Source: Anisus vortex (Eukaryota > Mollusca > Gastropoda > Planorbidae). Taken from it: a stretch of 64,000 bases of DNA. The notes under the pieces are model-generated. The model searched no databases. It had not been told where the DNA came from and saw nothing but the letters and a program-made list of their open reading frames with translations. Positions 11,749 through 23,159 of the stretch are shown in pieces. Location: positions 24,029,990-24,093,989 of the forward strand of contig OX421499.1 of assembly GCA_949126835.1 (NCBI GenBank), in the 5' to 3' direction. Numbering within the stretch: the first letter of the stretch is position 1; each line of letters begins with the position of its first letter. The translations under genes and the position numbers were made by a program.

Positions 11749-12205
11749 TTAAAGACCAAGTGAAGAGCTTTTTATCAAAATTGAGTTAACATTTGATTTT
11801 GATAGTAAATAGTGTATTCAGTATCTGAATGTTAAAAAAAACATTTATACAAAATATCAAAGATACATTTTAAGTAATTAGTTCAATATTTGCACTTAAA
11901 TGTGTGTGTTTTTCGGATGATTACTCCAAATCTCGTAGCCATTTGAGATGTTTTTATTTCCGGCAATATAGGAAAGTGACGTAACATAAAGGATTCCGAC
12001 TAGGAAAAATGAATATTGTCACGTGTTTTGAATCTATTGCCACATGTTTTGAATCTTTTCCCGGTTCTTATTTTTAACAAAATGGTTAAATATAGATTTA
12101 TAGCGTCTATTTTTATTTATTTATTTCCCTTGTGATACGTCACTGCCGTATGAGGATATTCCAAATCTCGTTCCTTTGAGAAAAACCTCTTCACTTGGTC
12201 TTTAA
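11749..12205. mobile_element. TTAA-flanked MITE with 20-bp TIR
   Basis: A perfect 20-bp inverted repeat, ATTAAAGACCAAGTGAAGAG at 11748-11767 and its complement at 12187-12206. It extends imperfectly for about 10 bp more. TTAA sits at both outer ends (11749-11752, 12202-12205), the piggyBac-type target. The ~450-bp body has no transposase frame. It holds two related segments (about 11925-11990 and 12130-12180) sharing CCAAATCTCGT and a GTGACGTA-like word. Confidence 0.7.
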
Positions 12206-12207
12206 TG

Positions 12208-12934
12208 TAATTAATTTAATTTCTATTAATTTTGTTCTAAACACTCAGAAATTACATACCAGAAAGACATTTTATAGATATAAATATAATAATAATGAAT
12301 TGATGCATGATCAAAAGAAAACGTTTGTTAATTTTTTTTATTCAGGTTTATAAACATATTTGATATACGTAACAAATACCGAAGAATTGAAAACCATGCT
12401 TACTACACATTAGTTGCACTTATTTGATTCATGTGTAGTTGAACAACTTAATCATGAAACTACAGGTAACTTTAATTGTTATTTAATAGTTTTTCGATTC
12501 AGGTTTCTTTCTATAATGCGGTTTTTAATAAAGTTTAAATAGTGCGAAAAAGAACGTTTTAAATGAATTGTTCATAGACAAAATAAAAAATATAATGTTT
12601 AATTAAACTACAACAATGCCTAAACTAAATATTGTTGCCTGTTACCTCTAAAAATAATTCGTTAAAGAATCTTTAGACACGTTTTACGATTTATAAAAGG
12701 AATGATTATTCTTAAGATGGCGGACTTTGTCATGGTAACCAATGCTCAGATGAAGTTTTCATTTAATGTTTTCTTATCTAACTCAATTTCCTATGTGGAT
12801 TGAAAACTATTTTATTTAGTAAATAAATACACGATATTGATTTTTCATTCAGCAGCCCCGTATTTGTAAACAATAAGGATTGTATATAAAATAAATATAA
12901 AAGATTGGGTTGGTCGTTAAACTTTACTGTGCAC
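12208..12934. other. No gene seen; AT-rich
   Basis: AT-rich DNA without recognisable frames or repeats. Confidence 0.35.
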
Positions 12935-13040
12935 CTGGTAGGCTCGAGATAGGCAAAAATGGAGAAAGATGACTCCTGAAGTGTCCATTTGCTCCACGAA
13001 CGATCACAACGACTTAAGGGTCTGGTCATGATAATTACTA
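12935..13040 (+). mobile_element. Decayed RTE-like LINE tail
   Basis: Similar at nucleotide level to 2440-2545 (GAGATAGGCAAAAATGGAGA, then GTGTCCAT.TGCTCC). Frames are broken. It is the same LINE tail family. Confidence 0.55.
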
Positions 13041-13469
13041 ATTGTGTTAAGGTTATAAACTGGAGCGCTTTTTACAAAATATTCAGAGCAATGTCCAATA
13101 ACAAATTCTTTCAAATTATATTATGTTCTTCGAAAGACCGGGTTTTCCAGTACTGCGAAATATTATTTAATACTTTTTAATATTTACTACTTGTATTTTT
13201 TTGTTAGTTTTATTGTTAGTTTAATATTATTAATAAGAAGTCAAGTGAGCACAACCTTTGGATACGTTTTAATACCAGAAGTTGGACGTTTACTTTTCTT
13301 ACGCACATTTCACGGCGAGGGGAAACAATAAACAAACAAAAAATCTAAATACCGAAAATTAAAATTTCTCACCATTTTATATCTTTTTCATTTTTTTATG
13401 TTTTGTCATTCTTATAACCGTCATTTTGACGGGCATAATAACTAGTATTCTATATAATTATATATAAGT

Positions 13470-13640
13470 TAAGTATACAGAGTTGGTCAGCAGGTTTCTT
13501 GCTCACAGGGCATACTGGGGAACTGTGTGGCTCTAACAAAACCTAACCACTTTTTTCTTTTAACTTAACCACAATGTCAGGTAGATTTCAGGGACACCCG
13601 TGGACCCGGGAAAATATCAACCGGACCAGGGTGCCGTTAA
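13470..13640 (-). mobile_element. Degenerate SINE (family 1)
   Basis: Keeps GGCATACTGGGG, AATGTCAGGTA and GGGACACCC...CCCGGGAAAA in the order seen in the intact copies. The tRNA head is lost or unrecognisable. Confidence 0.5.
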
Positions 13641-13749
13641 AACAACGTGACCGTATCCATTTTATAGTTTATAGGCCTACTTATAAAACAAATTATACTC
13701 AAAAATATTCTATACTTTATATTTAAATACTGCATACTTATATACACCA

Positions 13750-13756
<7 letters not shown>

Positions 13757-13826
<70 letters not shown>

Positions 13827-13830
13827 GTAT
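13757..13830. repeat. (TA)n then (TATG)n microsatellite
   Basis: About 28 TA units followed by TATG units. The open frame across it is an artefact. Confidence 0.97.
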
Positions 13831-15059
13831 TTACTATATAATTGTACAAACAATGTATCTATTGTTCTCTCCAGTGTCACTCACTACACGCTGCCGGACG
13901 GTCACTGCACGAGTTGTCAGTGTCAGCATTGCCATTTGACAATTGAGTGACACGTGACCGTGAGAGGCAACAGTATTTACTTCTACCCTAGTTACCCGAC
14001 CGACAGGGGTGGGAATGGGGGGAGGGGATCTGGGACGATAAAGTCCGGGCGTGTTGGTGGAATATGGAGGGTGAGGGGGTGGGGTCTGGAAAAGAGGGGA
14101 GAGGTGGGGGATTTACGGAGCTCAATGAAGAAAGAAACGTTAAAATTGTGTTTTTCCAAACCTCAAGAGATAAGATTGTTATAAAAAAGGGGGCCAGGTA
14201 GTACTTATACGGTAAACGTACATTTCATTTTTTGTCCTATTCGTTTAATGATAATTTCGGTATTAGCTCGAGATAGAACTGAAGGGTACACACACACACA
14301 CACACACACACACAACCTTATCGCAATGGCGTAGAACTCACAACTAGTGCATCGGATTAATAGTCTTACTAAGTTAACACGTACTAGATATATAGATTAT
14401 TTTATTTTATTATAGACCCGTCGCTATAGCAACGCTAATAAGATGAGCCTTAACGCTTAAGCAGTTTCAAGGCCTACTTAAGTATAAGGCTCAACAAATA
14501 CCTCCCTCAGCCCCCCCCCCCCCCCAAACCCCTCAAGCCAACACACACACACATATTTAAGACGTTTTTCTGACATTATAATGACTTACAAATCTTTATT
14601 TTTTTTGTGGTCAAGCAATAGGTTCCTGCTTTAAATTTTACTAGTCGCAAAAAAGTAACAAAATCCACAGCAACAAATAAACAAGTTGCTTGCTTGTTGT
14701 TGGCTCATTAATTTAACTCCAAATGTGATGTTTGTAACTAAAGCGTTGAGTTATACAACAAAGACATGAGTAATAAATAGACTTATGTTAAGACTTTGCG
14801 GAATGTTCTTTTTTTTACTGTAGCGTCACGGCCTTGAGTGGATAATTTAGGTCCCGAGCAGTGTAAAAAGGTTGTCTTAAGTAAGACATTACTAAAAATT
14901 AATTAATGATGTTAAAATTGAGCGCCAACAATAGCATTAGAAATATGTCAGAAAGATATGTCATATCAAACACTATAATAGGATGGACCGCTTGCTCTAT
15001 TTTTAGAGCTTAGGCCCTATGTGTTATTTTTTTCCGTGAGTGCAACCAATATGAATGAC
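13831..15059. other. No gene seen; simple repeats
   Basis: G-rich patch at 14000-14115, (CA)n at 14287-14315 and a C-run near 14512-14526. Nothing coding was recognised. Confidence 0.4.
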
Positions 15060-15222
15060 CAGTGGCGTAGCTAGGGGAGGGGGAGGGGGGGTCCAAATTC
15101 ATAAATTCCCCCGGGCCCCTACTTGAGGGGGCCTAAAAGGAGTGTCCAAATTGTTTTTTTTCTTATGTCATAATTTCGAATGTCAAAATGTAGGGGCCCC
15201 AAAATCCCTTGCAACGGCACTG
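15060..15222. mobile_element. 163-bp hAT MITE with perfect 8-bp duplication
   Basis: Starts CAGTGGCGTAGCTAGG and ends GCAACGGCACTG. TGAATGAC flanks it exactly on both sides (15052-15059, 15223-15230). Its start resembles that of the ZMYM1-type hAT at 35865 (CAGTGGCGTATTTAGG), and both carry GGGGCCCC-type subterminal words. It may be a non-autonomous relative. Confidence 0.9.
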
Positions 15223-16802
15223 TGAATGACTTCTACACTTCTACGATTCCACTAAGCGTTTCCGCTGTATACAACTTTCAATTTTAATCTTAGTTTTCCA
15301 TTGAGAAAATCTTAGCGAATTACTAAACTGGAAGTCTAGATGATTTAGTGCGATCGGGAATTCCGAAATAGCAGAAATATCAAAGCAAACGATCCATTTT
15401 TTTAAATAGTCTTTTAAGTTTATTTGTTGTAATGATATATTATTTGGAACATTTAATACACATTCATTGCACAGTAATAATTTCTTTGATAAAGTTTATT
15501 TTTTACTTGTTCATGTTTATAAACGTTTCAAGTCCAGGTGTCGTTGGGATTTCCGTCGTACGGACATTTGCGCAGGCGCAGAGATCAAGCTCAGCGCTAT
15601 GTAGTTAGCGGTCAACAAAAAAACACTCTCCGGATTGGAAAAATCCGTGACATTTGCAATCTAAATATGTCCCCTAATATTAGCTTCTATCCTTAGCCTT
15701 AATCTTAGATTCGAACACAAGGCGTGGTAATCCCAACGAGCTACAGCTTAACCTTTATATTATATATTATGTATTGCGTTATTTTGCTTTTATACCTGAT
15801 TTAATTACGAAACGTACTTATGACATTAAAAAAAATTATCTTTTAGAAAGGACGAAATTCTAAGGTATCGTGAAAACAATCAAGTCGAATAGACAGCTCG
15901 ATACAGTACAGCACAGTACAGCACAGTACAGCACGGCAGACTACTGCACAGTCAATAGCACAGTCAAGCAGAATACATTAAAAAAAAAAAAAAAAAAAAA
16001 AAAAGAGCACACATAATAAATGGCAAATAACAATATAGTATTGCACAAACCAGTTTAGCAAGATACAGTAATTAGTTAACAAAACACATTTCAGCACTGT
16101 ACAACACAGTAAAGCACAGTACAGCAGGATAAGTATAGTAAAGTCATGCCCAATAGAGATACACAAAGGTTCGAATACGTGAGTGCTCAGTATCGATCCC
16201 AACAGACCTACATCACTACTTTTTTTAATCATGTGATATTAACGTACACCTCGTGGAGGGTTCGGATATTTAATTGAGATGTCGATACGACACCGGATAA
16301 AGAGCTTAGCGTCCTTGACCTGATTGTCTCCACTTACGCCGAGAGATGAGGGCGTGCGCTGTCTATGCAACGGAAATACAAAAGAAAAATCAAATTGATA
16401 TTTTCTGCAGTGGTGGCCTGTGAAGAATATGCTTGGGGTTTTCCTCACAGATCTTGGGGAAGAGGGAGGCGAAGGGGGGGGGGGGGGCGAATAAATGTGT
16501 GTAATTTCACATGTAGGCTATATCTGCGCCTTCTATACAATAGGGATTAACAGGACTTTTGCTATGGAATATTCACCACTGAGAAATGTAGCCTACCAAC
16601 ATAGAAAAAATAATTGCGACAATTTTGAGCATGGGGTAGTTTTAGAGGCAAATAGGCCTATGGGGCAACATAAAGTAATACATTACTTTGAAGTGACACA
16701 CACTATTGTTGAAAGAGGGTTGCATGAAAACCAAATAAACTTATCTTAACAATTTTCAAGAATAGACTCAAACCAAAAATATGCGTAGTCCTTAAATCTT
16801 CT
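15223..16802. other. No gene seen; CAGTACAGCA repeats and poly(A)
   Basis: Short CAGTACAGCA repeats at 15903-15960 and again about 16085-16130, an A-run at 15980-16003 and a G-run at 16478-16490. The short frames here show no domain. Confidence 0.5.
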
Positions 16803-17530
16803 TATCTTATCTTATACATTACAGACGCTCCTTCTATAAAGAAGATTATTGCATCCTACGCTCATCCGTGGTCCGAGTCTAGTCTTGCATTTTTATTAAT
16901 GTTTTAAATGATGTTAAGTTACTGGTTTTCCTGGTTTGTTCAGGCAACCTATTCCATGCCCGAATGCCACTCGGGAAGAAAGAGTACTTATATGCCTTTG
17001 TTCTCGCATAAGGGACAAGGAAAGTGTTTTTGTATTTATGTTTATCTGAGCTTTGCAACAGGTTGTCATTGTGTTGTATTTCTAAATTAGAGTTTAATGC
17101 CTTATGTATTATTACTACTTTACTCTTTGCCCTTCTGTCTTCTAGTGTTTCTAGTTTTAATGATTTGACTAATGGTGTTACTCTTGTTAATTGGGAATAT
17201 TCGCTAGTTATGAACCTTGCAGCTCTTTTTTGAATTTGTTCTAATTTTTTAATGTTTTCTTTAGTTGATGGGTCCCATACAGGTGCTGCATATTCTAGTA
17301 TAGGCCTAACTAATGTGAGATAGCATTTTAGTTTTATGTTCTTATTACATTTGTAAAAGTTCCATTTTATGAATCCTAATGTTTTGTTTGATTTTTTAAA
17401 TACTCCATCGATATGAGGGTTCCAAGATAACTTATCATTTATTATTACTCCTAGATACTTAACATTGCTAGTTTGAGTTAGTTCTTTACCATGAATGAAG
17501 TAGTTTGCTATTATTTGTTTCTAATTTAAA
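16803..17530 (-). mobile_element. 5'-truncated CR1/Jockey-like LINE with intact 3' end
   Basis: A minus-strand LINE fragment comprising the C-terminal quarter of the reverse transcriptase and the 3' UTR. The tail contains the hairpin CTTCTTTATAGAAGG and ends in (GATAA)n. It is truncated near 17530. Other pieces of the family are at 3641-4098, 33735-33970, 34672-34757, 61335-61410 and 63835-64000. Confidence 0.88.
16879..17525 (-). CDS. Partial reverse transcriptase C-terminus (LINE ORF2)
   Basis: An uninterrupted minus-strand frame of about 215 codons ends at TAG (16879-16881). It has no initiator because its 5' part is missing. Landmarks in order: VKYLGVIINDKLSW (thumb-region 'KYLGV' motif), SNKTLGFIKWN, YLTLVRPILEYAAPVWDP, KLEQIQKRAARFI, then FFPSGIRAWNRLP near the end. 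These are typical of animal CR1/Jockey-superfamily LINEs. The catalytic YADD box and the endonuclease are upstream of the truncation and absent. The lack of stops suggests recent insertion compared with its relatives here. Confidence 0.85.
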
Positions 17531-18363
17531 GGCACCTTTAGAAGATATTATTTAAGATATTATTATCTTATAGGCCTACATTTTTATTTTGAAGTACATA
17601 ATGTATATTTATGTATGTAGCCTCTCTTTAAAATTCATGTATTTGAGCTACAATGTTGGTTTACTTAGGCCACTGTTATTGTTCCCGCGAGGCCTAAAGT
17701 AACAATGAACAATGATTTTATTTGCCACATAGTAGGCCTACATAAGTACACTAAAGGCATGGTCAAAGACATAACAACAGAATTATAACCTTGGTAAATA
17801 ATATTAAAATTATATCGAGACAATAATAGTAATACAGAAATAAATGATTAAAAATAATAAAAAAAATAATACATTGATGTAAGGTATCACAAAAGCAAAT
17901 ACAACGTTCAGATATAACTGTTGCTAAAGCCGGGTAGGTGGGTGGAGCAAAGATGGCACGAGGAAAATGTGCGCAGGAGAAGATGCGCGAATGTTACAAG
18001 GAAACAATCATTATTATTATAATTGCTATTCTCTCCATTGAACAAACTGAGTTATTGTATTTTTTTCTCTTCTTTTCAAGCAAGTCAATAGTCAGACGCT
18101 GAGTGACTAAGGATGTGAGAAGGTCAATACATGGTTTCTTTGTTTCTGTTGTAGACTTAACGTCTCTACCGTTTGTTGTTATTATAGTTGTTTTTTCCCC
18201 AAGTATTACTGTTTTGTTAAGCACGTGTGTGACGCAGATGTTGTGGGGGTTTAAGAGTGTGTTTTTTTTTTCACTGACGCTTTTTTCAGGACTCATCCAT
18301 TTTAAAATAGAACAAAATTGAATCAATAGAAAAGATATGTAGACCTAAAAAGTATTTTTAAAA
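17531..18363. other. No gene seen
   Basis: AT-rich DNA with overlapping frames on both strands at 17994-18326 that show no family match. Confidence 0.35.
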
Positions 18364-18615
18364 GTATCCCGTCGAACCAAATTGATCCATGGGACCGGTG
18401 AATAAGCGTTCACCAGTTTCTGTGGCCACGGCATACTAGAGGGTTGTGTGGCCAGCACAATATAAAAAAAAAGAGCCTTTACTTTACCCGAACTAAAGTC
18501 ACTTACCCGTCAGAGCTGGTTATACTCGGGGACACCCTCCAGACCCGAGAACAAATCCTAGCTTTCACCAGAATTCGAACCCAGGACCTTTGGTACTTAA
18601 GCCGAAATTTATTTG
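18364..18615 (-). mobile_element. tRNA-derived SINE (family 1)
   Basis: Same body as the other copies: CCGTCGAACC, GCGTTCACCAG, GGCATACTAG, then the inverted B box GAATTCGAACC. Moderately diverged. Confidence 0.8.
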
Positions 18616-20716
18616 TAGTATTTGTAGGGAAAAAATAAAGAAATAGTAAAGCGGAAGTAGGTAGAGCAACCAGACTTGCACCATTACTGTTACACAACCA
18701 CCGAAAGCGCCTTTATTTAACTTGTTTGCTACTGCTGTTCTGATATTGTGTAGGCCTAAGCAATGGGCTTTGATATAGTATAGAGTTAGCAGAAAACTAA
18801 GAAACAAGAAAACACGAAAACATCACAAAATATAAGGATATCATTGCATTTAGGGTTAGACTTTTCACTTTCAAAGTAGGGTCTCTAATAAGAAGAATTG
18901 GCGTTAAATCATCGTCCTTTCTAGACGTGAAGATACTTACGATATATACATTGACAGAAAGATCAGTAGATAGACAAACATATAGATAGATAGATAGATT
19001 GATAGATACACACATACAAAGATAGATAAGTAGATAGATAGATAGATGGGTGGATAATAGATAGATAAACCTACTTAGATAGTTACATAGATAAAACATG
19101 AACGTTACAACTAGTTTTGAAATGGTTCCAAAAATACTCATGTACATTTTTTTGTTCTATGAGAAATCACTAATATTATAAACTAACATCCTTGTGTTGT
19201 GAATGATAACAATCAGAATTACGACGTACAATTAACAAACAACAACAAAAAAACAATAACAGACAACATCTAAATGCAATAAACTTGTGGGAATTGCAAA
19301 ATAAAATGTCTAGAATATTCAACCTACATGTGTTAAAGATGTTATATGTATAAGATTAAACAGTTATCATCTGGAATGATTTTACAAGCATTTTAAGTGT
19401 TTCATTAATGTACGGGTTACATTAGCTTCTTAAAATATCATCAGGCCACAATTTTATTGCAAAAAATAAATAGCTAATTTTATATGACATTAAAATAACA
19501 AAAAAAAATGGGGACATCCTTAAGGATAATACAGAGTATCATATATAACTAATTTACTGTAAAAAGTGTAAATTACAATACATTCTTGTTGAATTCAGTG
19601 CCAAAACCAATTTATAAATTAATTTCCTTTTGTTTTGTTGTATTGAATTCTATCTTATTTGATTTTTTTAAAAGTAGTTTACCGTAATACTTTAACAACT
19701 ATTGTCTTGTAACATGTAACTCTACAGTCTACATGGTAATTGTATTCGATCTAGGTTATAGTCGTTCTATCTTGCTTTGAATTGATTCTTTATCTTGTTA
19801 CCGAACAACATGCATGTTTTGACTAGCTTTCTGTTTAACATTCCAAAACCTGAAGGCTATCAATAATGTATGCCTCAAGGTTTCACGCCAGTAGCCTCTC
19901 CGTCCCTCCCTCCCCCTCTCTCTCCCTCCCTCCCCCCCTCTCTCTCTCTCCATCTCTCTCTTGCACAAACCTTCATATGAACAGTTGGGTCTTTTGTTCT
20001 CGCTACATGCTTGATTAAAATATTCGATCCCGATGGGCATTAAATCGATAAACATAATTGATTTTATCAATAAAACCAGAAATGCAATCAATAACGTATA
20101 ATTAAAACCAAAATTTGTCCAAGTATAGTTTTCACGTTATTTACGCTTCAAACTTGTTTGAAACCACGAATCCAGTAATTCGAACGCCTTTGTTCTAATT
20201 CTAAACCAATAAAGAAAATAATAAAAATATTTCACTGTTTTCAAAACAATGAAAAACAAAACAAAAAAAGAAGTTTTTTTTTTACAAAACAACAAAAATC
20301 AGAAAAAGAACAAAACCAGAACCAATGATGTTAAACAAAGAGAAGTTTACAATACAGGAATTAGTAGAATGAAATATAAAAAACTTTTATCTCAAGTTGG
20401 CTGAATGTTTTGGATCGCAATATGTGATTCATACAAACATACACATTTAGTGACCTATCTCACTATTTCATAGACCTTTATCTTTAGTCAAGTGTTTTTG
20501 TGTTGAAAGTGAAGTGTCTGTGCAAAGTAACTGTTCAGTTAGTCAGTGTCTCGTGTAAGGTATTTCATTGGAGTTTGACCACTTAGGTGGACATTGAAGT
20601 TTCCTGACGATGTAGTAGACATGTAGTGGAATAAATATGTATATGGGGTGCTGATAATGTCTGTCTCTCTCTGTCTCTCTCCCTCTCTCTGTCTCTCTCT
20701 GCCTGTGTGTGTTTTT
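18616..20716. other. No gene seen; GATA and CT repeats
   Basis: (GATA)n-rich stretch at about 18960-19075, CT/CCT-rich runs at 19905-19965 and 20660-20705. The frames crossing them are repeat artefacts. I looked here for later aquaporin exons and the second NPA box and did not find them by eye. Confidence 0.45.
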
Positions 20717-20945
20717 AGGGGCGCGTCCGACTGGCGATCCGAAGGTTCTCGGTTCGAATCCTGGTGGAGGCTAGGATATTTTCCAGGGACTTGAGGGTAT
20801 CCCTGAGTCTACCCAGCTCTGATGGGTACCTGACATCAGTTGGGGTAAAGTAAAGACGGCTGGGCATTGTGCTGGCCACACATCCCCTAGTATGCCGTGT
20901 CCACATAAACTAATGAACGCTGCTTCACCAGCCCTACGATCAGTT
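20717..20945 (+). mobile_element. tRNA-derived SINE (family 1)
   Basis: Plus-strand copy with tRNA-like head (GCGCGTCCGACTGGCG), exact B box GGTTCGAATCC, then the shared body with GTCTACCCAGCTCTGATGGG, GGTACCTGACATCAGTTGGG and the end TGCTTCACCAGCCCTA. Confidence 0.82.
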
Positions 20946-21360
20946 TGTCTATGTGTTTATAGGTGTTGGTTTGTATGTAGCAGACTAAGTCGAATTACTC
21001 TGAGTATGGGATGCTGGCATTCATAAATATATACAAATTTACTTTTGCAACCATATACCACAGTACAGTGATTTAAAGGGTACATTTTAACCCACTTAGT
21101 GAGAACATTGTCACTAAGGACCAACGTGTGTTACAGTTGACTAGATGTCTAATATTTCTTCATATGTATGTGTGATCTCTGACTATTTACGTTTCTCTCC
21201 TTCTCCCTGTCTGTCTGTCTGTCCCTGAAAGTCTGTGTGTCTAGAATTATGCGTGTTTGAATATATTGGCTTATAGAATTGAACATTAAATGTTGTTTAC
21301 ATTTTAACATCCAAGCAATGTTAAAAAGAATAATAATAAAAATTATAAATGGTGGTTATT
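20946..21360. other. Presumed intron start downstream of aquaporin exon
   Basis: Non-coding DNA on the 3' side of the aquaporin exon (minus strand). No acceptor followed by an aquaporin-like frame was recognised. Confidence 0.4.
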
Positions 21361-21369
21361 TTCACTGAC
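21361..21369 (-). other. Splice donor of aquaporin exon
   Basis: On the minus strand the exon ends TTCCAG and the intron begins GTCAGTGAA. The break falls in phase 0 after the Gln that ends TM3's 'FILFQ', where many animal aquaporins have an intron before a Cys. Translation past it gives only eight non-homologous residues before a stop. Confidence 0.85.
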
Positions 21370-21696
21370 CTGGAATAATATGAAAAACACAGCCTTGGCT
21401 AAGCTGATTTTTCTGGCAGCAAGCATGGCCATTGTGACGGCTGGGTTGATGTGTCCCCCCGAGACGTGGGCGATGGACCAGACAATAGTCCCCACGCTAA
21501 GTCCAAAGCAGAGGGCTATCTGCACGATTGGGGATGTCTTGTTGGTGTCGCCCTGGAGATTTATACAGGAGCCGCACCCTACCAGTGTGAGGAGAAGGGT
21601 GCCGACGAACTCGGCCACGATACCTTTCCACAGTCGGAGGCTGGAGATGTCCTCCATGCTCGTGGCCGTCTTCTGCTGCTTTCCGGAGTCCGGCAT
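21370..21696 (-). CDS. Aquaporin, first membrane-domain exon (partial gene)
   Basis: Encodes the N-terminal third of a MIP-family water channel, a plasma-membrane tetramer that passes water. Numbered from the ATG at 21694-21696, it has a hydrophilic N-terminus, TM1 (about 23-45, starting LWKGIVAEFVGTLLL), an extracellular loop with an NKT glycosylation sequon (52-54), TM2 (about 57-77), then the half-helix with the first NPA box in SGGHINPAVT (84-86), and the start of TM3 (LAKAVFFILFQ, to 109). The spacing resembles AQP4-like classical aquaporins more than aquaglyceroporins, but the second NPA and its selectivity residues are outside this exon. The ATG has A at -3. The frame stays open upstream to a stop at 21991-21993 with protein-like content (for example LAEFDPELEPRLQ), so a longer spliced N-terminus is possible. 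Confidence 0.88.
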
Positions 21697-21839
21697 GTTG
21701 ATGGACTGTTGGGAGGTCACCTTGAGCGACGACTGTAGCCGCGGCTCAAGTTCCGGGTCAAACTCCGCGAGTTTAGGACGACGCTGCCCTTGTTGGTGGT
21801 GGCCTCCTGCCGCCGGATGCTGCCTCCTGCCGCCGGGTT

Positions 21840-22001
21840 CTACTTCGGAGAGGTTGTCCCTGGACGAGGAAGCTGCCGGTATAGAAGACGTAGACGCGAC
21901 TGAGACAGTGAGGACGGCCTGAGGGCTGCGTCCGGTACGTCGCTGTTGTGGGATGACGGAGAGATTAACGCAGTGGTGACCGAGAGGTCCTTAGTAGACA
22001 T
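21840..22001 (-). other. Upstream ORF or alternative N-terminus of aquaporin
   Basis: An ATG at 21999-22001 opens a 53-codon frame (MSTKDLSVTT...) that stops at TAG 21840-21842, before the chosen start. It is in a different frame from the aquaporin. It could be a regulatory upstream ORF, or the true start if a frame change or small intron lies near 21900. A pyrimidine-rich CTCACTGTCTCAG there could act as an acceptor. Confidence 0.4.
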
Positions 22002-22015
22002 TAAAATAAAGCAAC

Positions 22016-22062
22016 CGACACCAATCAGCCAATAGAAATATAATATATATATAAATACTAGA
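22016..22062 (-). promoter_or_regulatory. Candidate aquaporin core promoter
   Basis: On the minus strand a TATATATATTATA-type stretch (about 22040-22056) is followed downstream by two ATTGG words (22019-22034). Transcription would then begin around 22010, leaving a 5' leader of roughly 300 bases. Placing CCAAT words downstream of the TATA is unusual, so this is weak. Confidence 0.3.
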
Positions 22063-22863
22063 GCGTGTGTGTTATAAGATAAAGCTGGCGAAGGTTAGAT
22101 AATACTGATAATCTCAAGAAGTGGGGGAGAACAGGTTTGTACCTCGGCCTTTAATAGCAAAGCGAACCAAGGTGTCGAAAAAAAAGGTTGTGTTTTTTTT
22201 GCCCTGCAAGCATTAAAGTCGTCGCTGTTATCAGTTGCAATTGTGTCAATATATTTTTGTTTGAATTAAAAGCACATAGTTAGCCTGTAAATGGGGTAAA
22301 GCACAAAATAAAATAATAAGATCCAGTTCAGCACAGCGTTATTATCAGTTAAAGAGATTTAGTAGCGTAGTGAAGTTTAATTATTTGTAGAAGTAGAAGC
22401 TGGACTTAGTACATGCTTTTTTGCAGTTAGATCGAGTTATTCTCTAATGCATACGTTATAAGCTTGATTAAATATTATGCCGTATTTTGTATTGATGTAC
22501 CTTGTTTTATTTTACCCTAGGTTCCAGAACAGATTTTGTTCGAATTCCTCAACAATCACTTGGTCGTCTAAACAATTGCAATCTCAGCTGAAAATAAAAT
22601 ACATAAAAAAAAATTACTGATAAGACTATATAACATACATTCAAACTTAAAGCATTTGTGACATTAATGCGTATTTACTTTGTGATAGGTTTTTTGTGTG
22701 TTCAAAGTGACAGCCTTGTGTGTCAGTCATGCCACTAGTGACAGTTGTCACATTTGAAACAAAGTGACTCCGGAACGCGTGGCCCTACTTTTCATTTTAG
22801 TTCAAATTTAAGAATAAGGTTTGGGGTGTGACCCGCCTATATTTTAATAGAACATATTGCCAT
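22063..22863. other. Upstream of aquaporin; no gene seen
   Basis: AT-rich DNA with no frame or repeat recognised. It may contain distal regulatory sites. Confidence 0.35.
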
Positions 22864-23024
22864 TTTTACACTATTGATTGTTACAGAATACTTGTATTTA
22901 AAGTTTTACACTATTGATTGTTACAGAATACTTGTATTTAAAGTTTTACACTATTGATTGTTACAGAATACTTGTATTTAAAGTTTTACACTATTGATTG
23001 TTACAGAATACTTGTATTTAAAGT
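22864..23024. repeat. 40-bp tandem repeat, 4 identical copies
   Basis: Four essentially identical 40-bp units containing TTACACTATTGATTGTTACA. The identity suggests recent expansion or strong homogenisation. Confidence 0.95.
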
Positions 23025-23159
23025 TTGTATTGCTTTGTCATCATATTACTAAGATAAAATATGTCCAAACTCATTTTTAAGTATAGACTAACTGAAATTT
23101 GTAGTTTTAATTTCAGATTTTTAATTTTTGTTTTCTGCTACCTTGCCCAATTATTATTT

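Noticed and set aside
20717..20790. Stand-alone tRNA gene
   Set aside because: A and B boxes are present, but the cloverleaf is poor and the sequence continues into the shared SINE body found at six other sites.
1..21360. Remaining aquaporin exons with the second NPA box
   Set aside because: I looked on the minus strand for an NPARS-like motif in an open frame and found none by eye; a profile search would be needed to decide.
21380..21922. A 180-codon plus-strand frame
   Set aside because: It is antisense to the aquaporin exon and its upstream leader; the minus-strand protein is clearly the real one.
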